Shown in pieces: positions 42,683-51,071 of a stretch of 64,000 bases of DNA (positions are counted from its first letter, which is position 1; each line of letters starts with the position of its first letter). The notes beneath the pieces are model-generated. The model made no database searches, had not been told where the DNA came from, and worked only from the letters and a program-made list of their open reading frames with translations. Location of the stretch: the NCBI RefSeq assembly GCF_001879105.1, contig NZ_MLCF01000025.1, positions 1 through 64,000 of the forward strand, in the 5' to 3' direction. The translations under genes were made by a program, and so were the position numbers. The DNA is from Mangrovactinospora gilvigrisea (GTDB lineage: Bacteria; Actinomycetota; Actinomycetes; Streptomycetales; Streptomycetaceae).

Positions 42683-43127
42683 GCCCGGGCCGGGCGGTGA
42701 CGGCAGGGGCACGACGCACTGGACCGAGGACGCCGACGACGGCCTCGGCCTGAGCGACGGCGACTCCGAGAGCCTGGTCCGCCCCTACACCATCACCCGC
42801 GGCCGCACCGCCCCCGAGCGCACCGACCTGACCCTCATCACCCAGGTCACCGCGAGCGACCGCGCCGGGGAGGAGAACAGCCGCGACGCCCGCCGGCTGC
42901 AGCCGGAGCACCGCGCGATCCTGGGCCGCTGCCGGCACCCGGCCGCGGTCGCCGAGATCGCGGCCGCGGTCGATCTTCCGGTCTCCGTCACCAAGATCCT
43001 CATCGGGGATCTGATCGCCGAGGGGTGGGCCTCCGCACGCCCGCCCCTGGCGGTCGCCGAGGGCGAGGGCGGCGCCCCCGACATCCGACTCCTGCAAGCG
43101 GTGAGAGATGGCCTTCGCAAACTCTGA
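42651..43127 (+). CDS. cvnC: CvnC (DUF742) protein, conservon 2
   Basis: A 158-residue DUF742 protein with the family signature ESLVRPYTITRGRT and the winged-helix-like PAAVAEIAAAVDLPVSVTKIL. It is longer at the N-terminus than its conservon 1 counterpart, with an acidic Asp/Gly-rich leader. Third gene of conservon 2; overlaps its neighbours on both sides, so translation is coupled to CvnB and CvnD. Confidence 0.88.
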   Translation: MADTPPRSTGEPGPGGDGRGTTHWTEDADDGLGLSDGDSESLVRPYTITRGRTAPERTDLTLITQVTASDRAGEENSRDARRLQPEHRAILGRCRHPAAVAEIAAAVDLPVSVTKILIGDLIAEGWASARPPLAVAEGEGGAPDIRLLQAVRDGLRKL

Positions 43128-43692
43128 ATCCTCCCCCGCCATGCCGTCCCCCGAGGCTGTCAAGATCCTTGTCGCCGGGGGGTTCGGCGTCGGCAAGACC
43201 ACCATGGTCGGCGCGCTCAGCGAGGTGGCCCCGCTGCGCACCGAGGAGGTGATGACCGAGGCCAGCGTGGGCGTGGACGACCTGGACGGCATCGACAGCA
43301 AGGACACCACCACGGTCGCGCTGGACTTCGGCCGCATCACCCTGGACGACTCGCTGATCGTCTACCTGTTCGGCACCCCCGGCCAGGAGCGGTTCTGGTT
43401 CATGTGGAACGACCTGGTGCAGGGCGCGCTGGGCGCGGTGGTGCTGGTCGACACCCGCCGCCTGGAGGCCTCCTTCGCGGCCATCGACTTCTTCGAGGGC
43501 CGCGGGATGCCGTTCATCGTCGGGGTGAACTGCTTCGACGGCATGCGGGAGAACGAGGAGGAGGAGGTCCGCGAGGCCCTCGACCTCGACCCGGACGTGC
43601 CGCTGCTCTTCGGCGACGTGCGGCGCCGCGACTCCAGCCGGGACCTGATGATCGCGCTGATCGAGCATCTGATGGCGGGCGTTCCCGCCTGA
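43108..43692 (+). CDS. cvnD: CvnD-type small GTPase, conservon 2
   Basis: A 194-residue GTPase with P-loop GGFGVGKTT, the conservon-specific FGTPGQERFWFMWNDL switch and GVNCFDG as the guanine-specific motif. The switch Asp of classical small GTPases is replaced by Gly, as in CvnD of conservon 1. It is the last gene of the cvnABCD unit, about 135 bp before a membrane phosphatase gene on the same strand. Confidence 0.88.
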   Translation: MAFANSESSPAMPSPEAVKILVAGGFGVGKTTMVGALSEVAPLRTEEVMTEASVGVDDLDGIDSKDTTTVALDFGRITLDDSLIVYLFGTPGQERFWFMWNDLVQGALGAVVLVDTRRLEASFAAIDFFEGRGMPFIVGVNCFDGMRENEEEEVREALDLDPDVPLLFGDVRRRDSSRDLMIALIEHLMAGVPA

Positions 43693-43828
43693 GGCCCGCC
43701 CGGGCCCGTTCTCCGCCCTGAAATACGGACAAACCGGTACTAAACCTCTGAACTCATGTCATATTGGGTCGGTCGGGGAACAGGTACCGGAGAGCAGCTC
43801 CGGACGAGGCAGCGGAGACGGGCACGGG

Positions 43829-44944
43829 ATGACGACGCAGCCGCAGCGCGCCCTCCCCGACTGGTTCCCCGCCTGGATGCGCTGGGTGGCCTGGGTCCCC
43901 CCGCTGATCATCGCGGTCGCCTTCGCCGGCGACTTCGTCATCCCCGGCGGCTACTGGTCCAGCACCCCGCTGCTGGTGGCCGCCGCCCCCATCGCCGCCG
44001 CGGTCAGCTCGCTGCGGGTCACCGTCCTGACCGCCGTCGCCGCGGCCGCCGCCGGCGCCGGCGATGTCTACGAGCGCTTCCAGCTGCACCGGCGCCACTT
44101 CGACGGGGTGCTCACCGCCGTGGTGATCGCCGGGCTGGTCGCCGTCGCCAGCGCCCTGGTGCGGCACCGCCGCGAGCTGGCCCTCGCCGCGGTCCGCGAC
44201 GTCGCGGCCGCGGCGCAGCGCGCGGTGCTGCCCCGCCCCTCCGCCTCGGTCGGCCCGTTCACCGTCGCCGTCCGCTACGAGGCCGCCGACGACGCCGCCG
44301 AGATCGGCGGCGACCTCTACGCCGTGCAGGACACCCGCTGGGGCGTCCGCTTCCTCGTCGGCGACGTCCGCGGCAAGGGGATGGGCGCGGTCGGCGCCGT
44401 CGCCCTGCTGCTCGGCGCCTTCCGGGAGGCCGCCGACACCGCCCCGGACCTGGCGGCGCTGGTGCGCAGCCTGGAGCACTCGCTGCGCCGGGAGGGCGAG
44501 CGGCGCGGCGGCGACCGGTCCATCGACGCCGTCGAGGGCTTCACCACCGCGCTGGTCGGCGAGACCAGCCCGGACGGCGCGCTGCTGCGGTTCGCCATGC
44601 TGGGGCATCCCCCGCCGCTGCTGCTGGACCGCTCCGGGCATGCCCGGTGGCTCGCCGACTGGGAGGGCGACCTGCCGCTCTCCACGAACCTGGACGCCCC
44701 GCCGCCGCGGATCCACCGCGTGGAGCTGCCGTCCGAGGCGCTGCTGCTGCTCGTCACGGACGGCGTCACCGAGGCGCGGAACGCCGCCGGCGAGTTCTAC
44801 GACCCGGTGGCGCGGCTCGCGGGGCGGCGCTTCCGCACGCCGCGCCAGCTGGTCGACTGGGTCGCCGAGGACGTCCACCGCCACACGGTGGGGCGGCGCG
44901 GCGACGACATGGCCATGCTCGCGATGCGCTGCCCGGCGCCCTGA
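43829..44944 (+). CDS. SpoIIE-type PP2C phosphatase with membrane N-terminus
   Basis: A 371-residue protein: hydrophobic N-terminal segments from about residue 15 to 110 (three or four helices), then a SpoIIE-family PP2C domain with EIGGDLYAV, VGDVRGKG and the metal-binding VTDGVTEARNAAGEFYD. Such phosphatases usually act on anti-sigma-factor antagonists in partner-switching. ATG 43829 follows GGGCACGGG. It lies downstream of conservon 2 on the same strand and may be part of its output; the 135-bp gap has an AT-rich stretch that could be an independent promoter. Confidence 0.86.
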   Translation: MTTQPQRALPDWFPAWMRWVAWVPPLIIAVAFAGDFVIPGGYWSSTPLLVAAAPIAAAVSSLRVTVLTAVAAAAAGAGDVYERFQLHRRHFDGVLTAVVIAGLVAVASALVRHRRELALAAVRDVAAAAQRAVLPRPSASVGPFTVAVRYEAADDAAEIGGDLYAVQDTRWGVRFLVGDVRGKGMGAVGAVALLLGAFREAADTAPDLAALVRSLEHSLRREGERRGGDRSIDAVEGFTTALVGETSPDGALLRFAMLGHPPPLLLDRSGHARWLADWEGDLPLSTNLDAPPPRIHRVELPSEALLLLVTDGVTEARNAAGEFYDPVARLAGRRFRTPRQLVDWVAEDVHRHTVGRRGDDMAMLAMRCPAP

Positions 44945-44945
44945 G

Positions 44946-44963
44946 CGGGGCGGCAGCGCCCCG
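44946..44963. terminator. Terminator hairpin between convergent genes
   Basis: A 7-bp stem, CGGGGCG at 44946-44952 and CGCCCCG at 44957-44963, with a 4-nt loop GCAG, lies directly after the phosphatase stop and before the convergent carbonic anhydrase stop. It fits a bidirectional GC-rich terminator. Confidence 0.5.
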
Positions 44964-44976
44964 TACGGCGTCCGCG

Positions 44977-45642
44977 CTATGCCGCGTTCTCGCTGTCCAG
45001 CTCGCCGATGGGGCCGCGTGCCGTGACGATCCGCGCGCGGCCGTCCGCCAGGCGGTAGGAGAGGCCCACCACCGCCGCGCGGCCCGCGTCGACCTCGTCG
45101 GCGAGCACCCGGGAGCGCTCCAGGAGGTGATCCACCGTCAGCCGGATGTGGGTGTCGATGGTGTCCTGGCCGTCGGCCAGCCCCGCCGCCCGCGCCGCGA
45201 GCACGCTCGGGGTGACCCGCTCCACCAGGTCGCGGATGAAGCCGGGGGGCTGCGTGCCGCGGTCCACCGCGTCCGTCGCCGCCGCCACCGCGCCGCAGGA
45301 GTCGTGGCCCAGCACCACCACCAGCCGGCACCCCAGCACCGCCGGCCCGTACTCGATGCTGCCCAGCGCCGCGGAGTCCACCACATGCCCGGCCGTGCGC
45401 ACCACGAAGAGGTCGCCGAGGCCGCGGTCGAAGATGATCTCGGCGGCGAGGCGGGAGTCCGAGCAGCCGAAGAGCACCGCGAACGGGTGCTGCACCGGCG
45501 CCAGCGAGGCGCGCCGCTCGGCGTCCTGGTTGGGGTGCAGCGGCTCGCCGGCGACGAAGCGCCGGTTGCCGTCCATCAGGAGCGCGAAGGCCTCTGCCGG
45601 ATCCAGTTGCTGGGGGGATGCGTCTATGCCGGTCATGGTCAT
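44977..45642 (-). CDS. Beta-carbonic anhydrase
   Basis: A 221-residue beta-class carbonic anhydrase. Zinc-binding and catalytic residues are visible: Cys60-x-Asp62-x-Arg64 (CSDSR) and His113-x-x-Cys116 (GHDSC). It interconverts CO2 and bicarbonate in the cytoplasm. The start at ATG 45642 (or 45636) has no obvious ribosome binding site. It is convergent with the phosphatase, and its upstream neighbour on the same strand is a P1 peptidase gene with a 26-bp gap, so they may form one unit. Confidence 0.9.
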   Translation of the reverse strand: MTMTGIDASPQQLDPAEAFALLMDGNRRFVAGEPLHPNQDAERRASLAPVQHPFAVLFGCSDSRLAAEIIFDRGLGDLFVVRTAGHVVDSAALGSIEYGPAVLGCRLVVVLGHDSCGAVAAATDAVDRGTQPPGFIRDLVERVTPSVLAARAAGLADGQDTIDTHIRLTVDHLLERSRVLADEVDAGRAAVVGLSYRLADGRARIVTARGPIGELDSENAA

Positions 45643-45668
45643 CAGGGTAAGGGGCGCGCGCCGGGGCG

Positions 45669-46655
45669 TCAGGGGCGCGCCACCGCATCCGGGGGGAGCG
45701 CCGGGGCGAACGCGCCGTCCGGGCCGTGCGTGTCCTCGGCCGCCAGCAGGGCATTGAGCACCGATTCCTCGACGGCGTCGAGAACCGCCTCGAAGAGCGG
45801 GGAGAGGGCGTACTCGGACGGCGGAGCGACGCCCGCGCCGACCGGCACCACCGAGAACGCCAGCCCGTAGTCGCCGCTGCCGTTGGAGAACGCGGCGCCC
45901 GTCCGGGCCAGCCCGTAGACGGCGCGGCGCGCCAGCCGGGTCAGCTGGCGGCCGTCCAGCGGGGCGTCGGTGGCCAGCACCACCATGCACGAGCCGTGCT
46001 CGGCGGGGCGGGCCTGCTCCACCGGAGTGACGGTCCGTCCGCCGATCCGCAGGGTGCCGTCGAAGTTCGCCTGCACCAGGGCGCCGACGGTGTGCCCGCC
46101 CGCCACTCGGGACGCCGTCCCGATGCCCGCCTTGAAGCCCAGCGCCACCGTCCCCGTCCCGGCGCCCACGCAGCCCTCCGCGACGGGGCCGTCGGAGGCG
46201 GCGTCCAGCGCGGCCCGCACCTGCGCGGCGCCCACCGGGCGGGAGCGGATGTCGGAGAGCTGCCCGTCGTTGCACTCCCCGACCACCGGGTTGAAGGAGC
46301 GCACCGCGGCGCAGTCGGGACGCTCCAGCATCCAGTCCACCAGCGCGTCGGCGGCCCGGAAGGCGGAGAGCGTGGCGGTGAGCACGATCGGCGACTCCAG
46401 CTGCCCCAGCTCGGCGAGCTGGGTGGAGCCGATCAGCTTGCCGTAGCCGTTGCCCGCGAACACCCCCGCGGGCAGCGGCCGATGGGGCAGCGCGCCGGCG
46501 TCGATCGCCGTGCAGCCGGAGTTGACCCGGGGCGGGCGGCGCAGCGTGGTGTGCCCCACCCGCACCCCGGGGACGTCGGTGAGCGCGCCCCGCGGCCCGG
46601 ACGGGAACGGGCCGGGGGCGAGGCCGAGTTCGGCGGCGCGCACCCCGCGGGCCAC
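45669..46655 (-). CDS. P1-family aminopeptidase (DmpA/BapA-like)
   Basis: A 328-residue N-terminal-nucleophile hydrolase of the S58 (P1) family, which includes DmpA and beta-aminopeptidases. DVPGVRVGHTTL near the N-terminus and NGSGDYGLAFS, where auto-cleavage before Ser yields the nucleophile, are family hallmarks. Its GTG start directly follows the stop of the upstream acetyltransferase gene, so the pair is probably co-transcribed. Substrate is likely a small D- or beta-amino-acid peptide, but not decidable here. Confidence 0.87.
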   Translation of the reverse strand: MARGVRAAELGLAPGPFPSGPRGALTDVPGVRVGHTTLRRPPRVNSGCTAIDAGALPHRPLPAGVFAGNGYGKLIGSTQLAELGQLESPIVLTATLSAFRAADALVDWMLERPDCAAVRSFNPVVGECNDGQLSDIRSRPVGAAQVRAALDAASDGPVAEGCVGAGTGTVALGFKAGIGTASRVAGGHTVGALVQANFDGTLRIGGRTVTPVEQARPAEHGSCMVVLATDAPLDGRQLTRLARRAVYGLARTGAAFSNGSGDYGLAFSVVPVGAGVAPPSEYALSPLFEAVLDAVEESVLNALLAAEDTHGPDGAFAPALPPDAVARP

Positions 46656-47945
46656 CTAGAACCCGTCCGAGCAGAACGGCGCCGCCGACGTCCGCAGCTG
46701 GAGGTCGGCCAGCTCCACGGCGCCCGGGGTGAGCTCCTGCACCAGGCCCGCCTCGACCAGCCGGGGCGTCGACTCGCCGCCCAGGCACAGCGCCGACCAG
46801 GCGGAGACGTCCAGGGCCAGATCCGCGGCCGTCCCCTGCGCGGCGCGGGTCAGCCGGCCGCCGCCCTCGCCGTCCGTCTCCAGCACCCAGGTGCCGGCCG
46901 CGTAGCCGAGCGCGTCCGCCACCTCGAAGACCGTCCGCCCCGGAACCCGGCGGTAGGCGCGGCCGTTGAAGACCTGCTCCGGATCGAGGATGCGCAGCCA
47001 CAGCCACTCGCTCGGCGCCTCGGTGCGGCGCGCGCCGCGCGGGTTGACGAGCAGCAGCGGCAGCGCCGAGTCGGGCTGCAGCCGCGGCACCTTCAGATGC
47101 CGCACCCAGTCCACCTCGCTGAGGTAGCGCCAGAGGGCTTGCTCCGTCGCGGTGTCGAGGGCGAACAGCTTGTCCACCTTGAGGACCCCGTCCGGGGTGC
47201 CGTTCTCGAACCGGCGCTCGACGGCGTAGACGGCGAGCCCGGTGACCGTGCCGGAGGCGTCCCGGTGCACCGCGACGAACGGCGGCTCGAACGGCTTGTC
47301 GGAACCCGGGCCGGGGAGTTCGCCAGTGAGCACCTTCCAGATGTCGGGCAGCCGGTTGACCGTGCCCGGCTGGGTGCGGCGCCACCGCTCGTGCAGCCCC
47401 GGGCCGATCTTGCGCAGCTCGGCCATGGAGGCCAGGTCGATCCGCGCGCCGGGGGCGAGCGCCCCCACCTCCGCGCGCAGCCCCCCGCTCCGGTTGAGGT
47501 CGACGTCGTAGCCGACCTCGTTCGCCACCGCCCGGCCGAAGCCGAACCGCCCGTAGATGCCGTGCTCGGCGGCGTAGAGCCCGGCCAGCGGCTCGCCCCG
47601 GCGGACGGCGTCCTCCAGGCCGGCCGTCATCATCCGCCGCAGCAGCCCCCGACGGCGGTGCGTGGGCTGGACGGTGACCGCCGAGACCCCCGCCATCGGC
47701 ACGGAGCCGCCGCCGGGCGTCGTCAGCTCGAACCCGTAGGTGCGGTAGGTGCCGACGCAGTGGTCGCCCTCCCACGCCCCGATGATCCGCGACGGGTCGA
47801 AGGCGAGTCCCCGGAGGAACGCCAGGATCTTGGAGACGTCGTCCTCGACCGGCGGCGAGAGGAAGCCGGTGTGCACGGCCCGGCTCCACTCGGTCAGATC
47901 GTGGTCGTCGTCGCGGACAGTGCGGATGTCGATGGCAGCATTCAC
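46656..47945 (-). CDS. Eis-like N-acetyltransferase
   Basis: A 429-residue GNAT protein of the Eis type: two GNAT folds (AGVSAVTVQPTHRRRGLLRRMM with the acetyl-CoA loop, and IYGRFGFGRA with the catalytic Tyr) and a C-terminal SCP2-like domain. Eis uses its C-terminal carboxylate as base; here the protein ends in CSDGF, which fits. Family members acetylate aminoglycosides or peptides. Whether this confers resistance cannot be judged. It is the first gene of a unit with the P1 peptidase. Confidence 0.85.
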   Translation of the reverse strand: MNAAIDIRTVRDDDHDLTEWSRAVHTGFLSPPVEDDVSKILAFLRGLAFDPSRIIGAWEGDHCVGTYRTYGFELTTPGGGSVPMAGVSAVTVQPTHRRRGLLRRMMTAGLEDAVRRGEPLAGLYAAEHGIYGRFGFGRAVANEVGYDVDLNRSGGLRAEVGALAPGARIDLASMAELRKIGPGLHERWRRTQPGTVNRLPDIWKVLTGELPGPGSDKPFEPPFVAVHRDASGTVTGLAVYAVERRFENGTPDGVLKVDKLFALDTATEQALWRYLSEVDWVRHLKVPRLQPDSALPLLLVNPRGARRTEAPSEWLWLRILDPEQVFNGRAYRRVPGRTVFEVADALGYAAGTWVLETDGEGGGRLTRAAQGTAADLALDVSAWSALCLGGESTPRLVEAGLVQELTPGAVELADLQLRTSAAPFCSDGF

Positions 47946-47966
47946 CCTGCCACGCTAGGACGCCGC

Positions 47967-48557
47967 CTACGTCTCCGGCACCTGCATTTCCGCCGGGCGC
48001 GCCGGCAGCCCGTGCTCCTCGGCGAAGAGCAGCAGGCAGGCCTCGCTGCAGAAGCCGAGATCCAGTTCCTCGAACCGGAGCGCGAGCGTCGCGGCCTGCG
48101 GCACCGCCATGCCGCACACCGGGTCGATGCCCGGCTCCGGCCGGTGCCCGGCCGACCGGTACGGCTCGGTGATCAGGGACGTCAGCGCGGACTGGGAGAG
48201 CAGCCGGCCCTCGGCCCCCAGCCCGCCCTCGGCGGCCGGCACCACGTACACCCACACCCCGTCCTTGCCCAGGAGCCGGCTGATCCTCTTGACGAAGATC
48301 CCGGCGCCCGGCATCCAGTCGTGCGGGAGCGTGATCCGCACCGACCAGCGGTGCGCCGGGCCGTCCCCCGGAGCGCCGGTGACGGAGACCGCCGGGCGGT
48401 GGAAGACCACCCGGCTCAGCGCCTTGGTGCGGTCCAGGACCGCCCGGGGGGCGGTCTCCTCCTGGACGATCTCGTCGATGATGCGGCGCCCCAGCGCCAC
48501 CAGTTCGTGGTCCCTGCGGGTGTCCCCCATGGGGACGACTATCTCGATGAGCAGCAT
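47967..48557 (-). CDS. Tautomerase-like and YHS domain protein
   Basis: A 196-residue protein. The N-terminal half resembles the tautomerase fold (MLLIEIVVPMGDTRRDHELVALGRRI), and the C-terminal part is a YHS domain (DPVCGMAVPQAATLALRF... CSEACLLLFAEEHG), a metal-associated motif with paired cysteines. I start at ATG 48557 rather than the upstream Met, because the strand begins there. No activity can be named. It precedes, on the same strand, a gap that ends at the multicopper oxidase, so a link to copper handling is possible but speculative. Confidence 0.65.
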   Translation of the reverse strand: MLLIEIVVPMGDTRRDHELVALGRRIIDEIVQEETAPRAVLDRTKALSRVVFHRPAVSVTGAPGDGPAHRWSVRITLPHDWMPGAGIFVKRISRLLGKDGVWVYVVPAAEGGLGAEGRLLSQSALTSLITEPYRSAGHRPEPGIDPVCGMAVPQAATLALRFEELDLGFCSEACLLLFAEEHGLPARPAEMQVPET

Positions 48558-48647
48558 GGGGAAACGATGCGCCGGGCGGACCGGGGTGCGCATCGCACGT
48601 CCGGCGCACCTTTGCGGTACTTCCCGGGGCGCACGCCCGATACCCCG

Positions 48648-50249
48648 TCAGGAGGCGGTGAAGTCCGCCATCATGCCCATGTCCTCGTGCTCCAGGTTGT
48701 GGCAGTGCAGCAGGAACCGCCCGCTGTAGTCGGAGAAGCGCACCAGCACCTCCGCGGACTCCGCGGACCGCAGGTCGATCGTGTCCTTCCAGCCGTGGTC
48801 GTACTCGCCCGGCGAGGCGCCGTTGCGGGCCACCACCTGGAACGGGTCGAGGTGGACGTGGATGGGGTGGTGGACGTCGGTGACGAACCGCCAGCGCTCC
48901 ACCCGGCCCAGCCGCGGCGCCGCGAGCGTACGCCCCGGGTGGTAGTCCTCGCCGTTGATGGTCCAGCCCATCCCGGTGCCGTCGCCCTTGCGCTGGAAGA
49001 GGAAGCTGCGGGTGACGGTCGCCGACCCGGCCGCCAGCGGCTCGATCGCGGACAGCTTCGCCGGCACCCGGCTGTCGTCCGCGGCGCCGGAGGTGGAGCG
49101 GACGGTGAACCGCATCACCTTGCCCGGGCCGCCGGAGGCGAACAGGTTGCGCAACTCCACCTGGGTGCCCGGCTTGTAGCGGGAGAAGTCCACCACCACG
49201 TCGAACCGCTCGGCCTGCGCGATGTCGATGCGGTCGTGCGGACGCGGCCGGTCGAGCAGCCCGCCGTCCGAGCCGATCTGCACCAGCGCCCCGCCGCCGG
49301 CCGGCTGCGGGTCCAGCTGGAGCCGGTAGCGGCGGGCGTTGGAGGCGTTGAGGATGCGGAAGCGGTAGCGCGCCCGGTCCACTTCGAGGGTCGGCCAGGG
49401 CGCGCCGTTGACCAGCACCACGTCCCCCAGCACCCCGTTGATCCAGGAGCGGGTGACGCCGGGGTCGCCGTGCGGGGCGGCCGGGTACTGGAAGGAGCCG
49501 TCGGCCGCGAACGACCGGTCGGCGATCATCAGCGGGATGTCGCGGTCGCCGCGCGGCAGCGGCAGCGCCGCCTCCTCGTCGTCGGTCACCAGGTGGAAGC
49601 CGGCGAGCCCGTGCCAGACGCCCGGCCCGGTGAACCCCATGACGTGGTCGTGGTACCAGAGCGTGGCGGCGCGCTGCTGCGAGGGATAGCTGTAGGTGCG
49701 GCTGCCCTGGGTGACGTCGCCCTTGGGCAGCGTCATCCCCGGCATCCTCGGCATCCCGGGCATGCTGTCGTGCATGCCGCCCATGTCCTTCATGCCGGCC
49801 GGCATGATCAGGTCGATGGGGTAGCCGTCGCTGTCGTGCGGGGTGTGCCCGCCGTGCAGATGGACGACCGAGGGCCGGTCCAGCTCGTTGCGGTGCGCGA
49901 CGGTCACCGGACGGCCGCGCTTGGCGACGATGGTCGGCCCGGGGAACGTCCCGCCGTACGTCCACAGCGGGGTGACCAGCCCGCCCGGCAGCAGCCGGGC
50001 GTTCGCCGGGCGCTGGGTGATGGCGTAGTGGTCGGTGCCGCCCGCGGTGCTCGCCGGCCGGGCGACGGCCGGTATCGGCAGCGGCACCTGGTACGCGGCC
50101 GGCAGCTTGGCGCGGCTGGCCAGCAGCGAACCCGGCTGGCCGGGGCGGGCGATGTCCTTGCCGAAGCCGATGCCGAGCCCGGCGATGCCCAGCCCGCCGG
50201 CGAGGCCGGCGCCCAGCACGGCGCGGCGGCGCAGCTGACGCTCGCTCAT
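48648..50249 (-). CDS. Multicopper oxidase, Tat-exported
   Basis: A 533-residue multicopper oxidase. A twin-arginine signal (RRRAVLGAGLAGG) is at the N-terminus, and all four copper-ligand motifs are present: HLHGGHTPHD, WYHDHVMG, HPIHVHLDPF and HCHNLEHEDMGM, the last with the axial Met. It is thus active in type and resembles CotA/PhsA-like oxidases that oxidise phenols, bilirubin or metals outside the cell. The upstream membrane-protein gene overlaps it by 4 nt, and a 25-bp inverted repeat lies before the pair. Confidence 0.9.
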   Translation of the reverse strand: MSERQLRRRAVLGAGLAGGLGIAGLGIGFGKDIARPGQPGSLLASRAKLPAAYQVPLPIPAVARPASTAGGTDHYAITQRPANARLLPGGLVTPLWTYGGTFPGPTIVAKRGRPVTVAHRNELDRPSVVHLHGGHTPHDSDGYPIDLIMPAGMKDMGGMHDSMPGMPRMPGMTLPKGDVTQGSRTYSYPSQQRAATLWYHDHVMGFTGPGVWHGLAGFHLVTDDEEAALPLPRGDRDIPLMIADRSFAADGSFQYPAAPHGDPGVTRSWINGVLGDVVLVNGAPWPTLEVDRARYRFRILNASNARRYRLQLDPQPAGGGALVQIGSDGGLLDRPRPHDRIDIAQAERFDVVVDFSRYKPGTQVELRNLFASGGPGKVMRFTVRSTSGAADDSRVPAKLSAIEPLAAGSATVTRSFLFQRKGDGTGMGWTINGEDYHPGRTLAAPRLGRVERWRFVTDVHHPIHVHLDPFQVVARNGASPGEYDHGWKDTIDLRSAESAEVLVRFSDYSGRFLLHCHNLEHEDMGMMADFTAS

Positions 50250-50770
50250 GACCGGGCCTCCGCGCCGCTCTTCTTCTCCTTGCGGCGGCGCTGCGGGACC
50301 GCGGCCTGCTGGGCCGCCGTCACCGCGCCGATCAGCAGCAGCAGCGCCAGCGGGATGTGAACGATCAGCACCCGGCTGTAGCCCAGGATCATCTCCACGG
50401 GGACGAGCACCATCATCACCGCGGCGCGCACCGCCGTCCCGCCGGCGCCCGGCACCCGGCCCGGCCGCCAGGCGAGGATCGCGGCGATCAGCCCCACCAG
50501 CAGCACCAGGGCGAGGATCCCGGCGTTGGCGGAGTGCGTGTCGAGGAATCCGTAGCGGCCCTGGAGGAAGCCGCCGGCGGTGACCGACTGAACGATGATC
50601 AGCAGCGCCGTGAGGCCGAGGGCCACCCGCGCGGTGATCATCGAGCGCCGGCCGAAGGCGGTGCCCCGGGGCCGGTCCGGCCGCGCCTCGCCGTTCGCGG
50701 TGGCGGTCGTGGGCGGGACGCTGGTCGCGGGTGCCGCCCCGGAGGGGGGCGGTGAGACGGGGGATGCCAT
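50246..50770 (-). CDS. Four-helix membrane protein upstream of oxidase
   Basis: A 174-residue membrane protein with four hydrophobic segments (VALGLTALLIIVQSVTAGGF, ILALVLLVGLIAAIL, AVMMVLVPVEMILGY, VHIPLALLLLIGAVTAA) and a basic C-terminus. Histidines in helix 2 (THSANAG) and helix 4 (VHIPL) could bind haem, as in small cytochrome-b-type proteins, and the family resembles DUF6220; neither is proven. ATG 50770 has AAGGAAGG some 13 nt upstream. Its 3' end overlaps the multicopper oxidase by 4 nt, suggesting it supports electron transfer or assembly for that enzyme. Confidence 0.6.
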   Translation of the reverse strand: MASPVSPPPSGAAPATSVPPTTATANGEARPDRPRGTAFGRRSMITARVALGLTALLIIVQSVTAGGFLQGRYGFLDTHSANAGILALVLLVGLIAAILAWRPGRVPGAGGTAVRAAVMMVLVPVEMILGYSRVLIVHIPLALLLLIGAVTAAQQAAVPQRRRKEKKSGAEARS

Positions 50771-51071
50771 GGCTCGCTCGACCTTCCTTGTTTCTGCGGC
50801 TGATTGCGGTTCGGCTGGGGCGTGTACGGGGTTCTCCCGCGGAGGGAGGAGCGGCGTCCCGTGCGGCGAGCGTGTGTGCCGGGCGTCGCGACGCCGCGGG
50901 AGAGCCCCGTACACGCCCTAGATGGTGCGATGCCGCCCCGGGCGCACGCGTCCCACCGGGGGAGCGGCTTTCCGCGCTCCGGATACCGCGTGCGGAGTAG
51001 GGGTGCCTGCGCCCGGCGCCGGGTGGGTGTAGGGGCCCGGGACAGGCGCCGGCCGGCGGCCCGACGCTCCG
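50771..51071. promoter_or_regulatory. Intergenic region with a 25-bp inverted repeat
   Basis: No gene is seen in this 301-bp gap. The arms at 50818-50842 and 50894-50918 are inverted copies of a 25-bp sequence, 24 of 25 matching, separated by 51 bp. Inside the right end is a perfect 14-bp palindrome, GGCGTCGCGACGCC, at 50882-50895. The region precedes the oxidase operon on the minus strand and the end of the DUF1772 gene. A regulator site or a small mobile-element relic are both possible. Confidence 0.5.

Noticed and set aside
45643-49965. Long minus-strand frame upstream of carbonic anhydrase
   Set aside because: It overlaps the P1 peptidase, acetyltransferase, YHS and oxidase genes in a different frame and gives Arg/Gly/Ala-rich protein; a codon-bias shadow.
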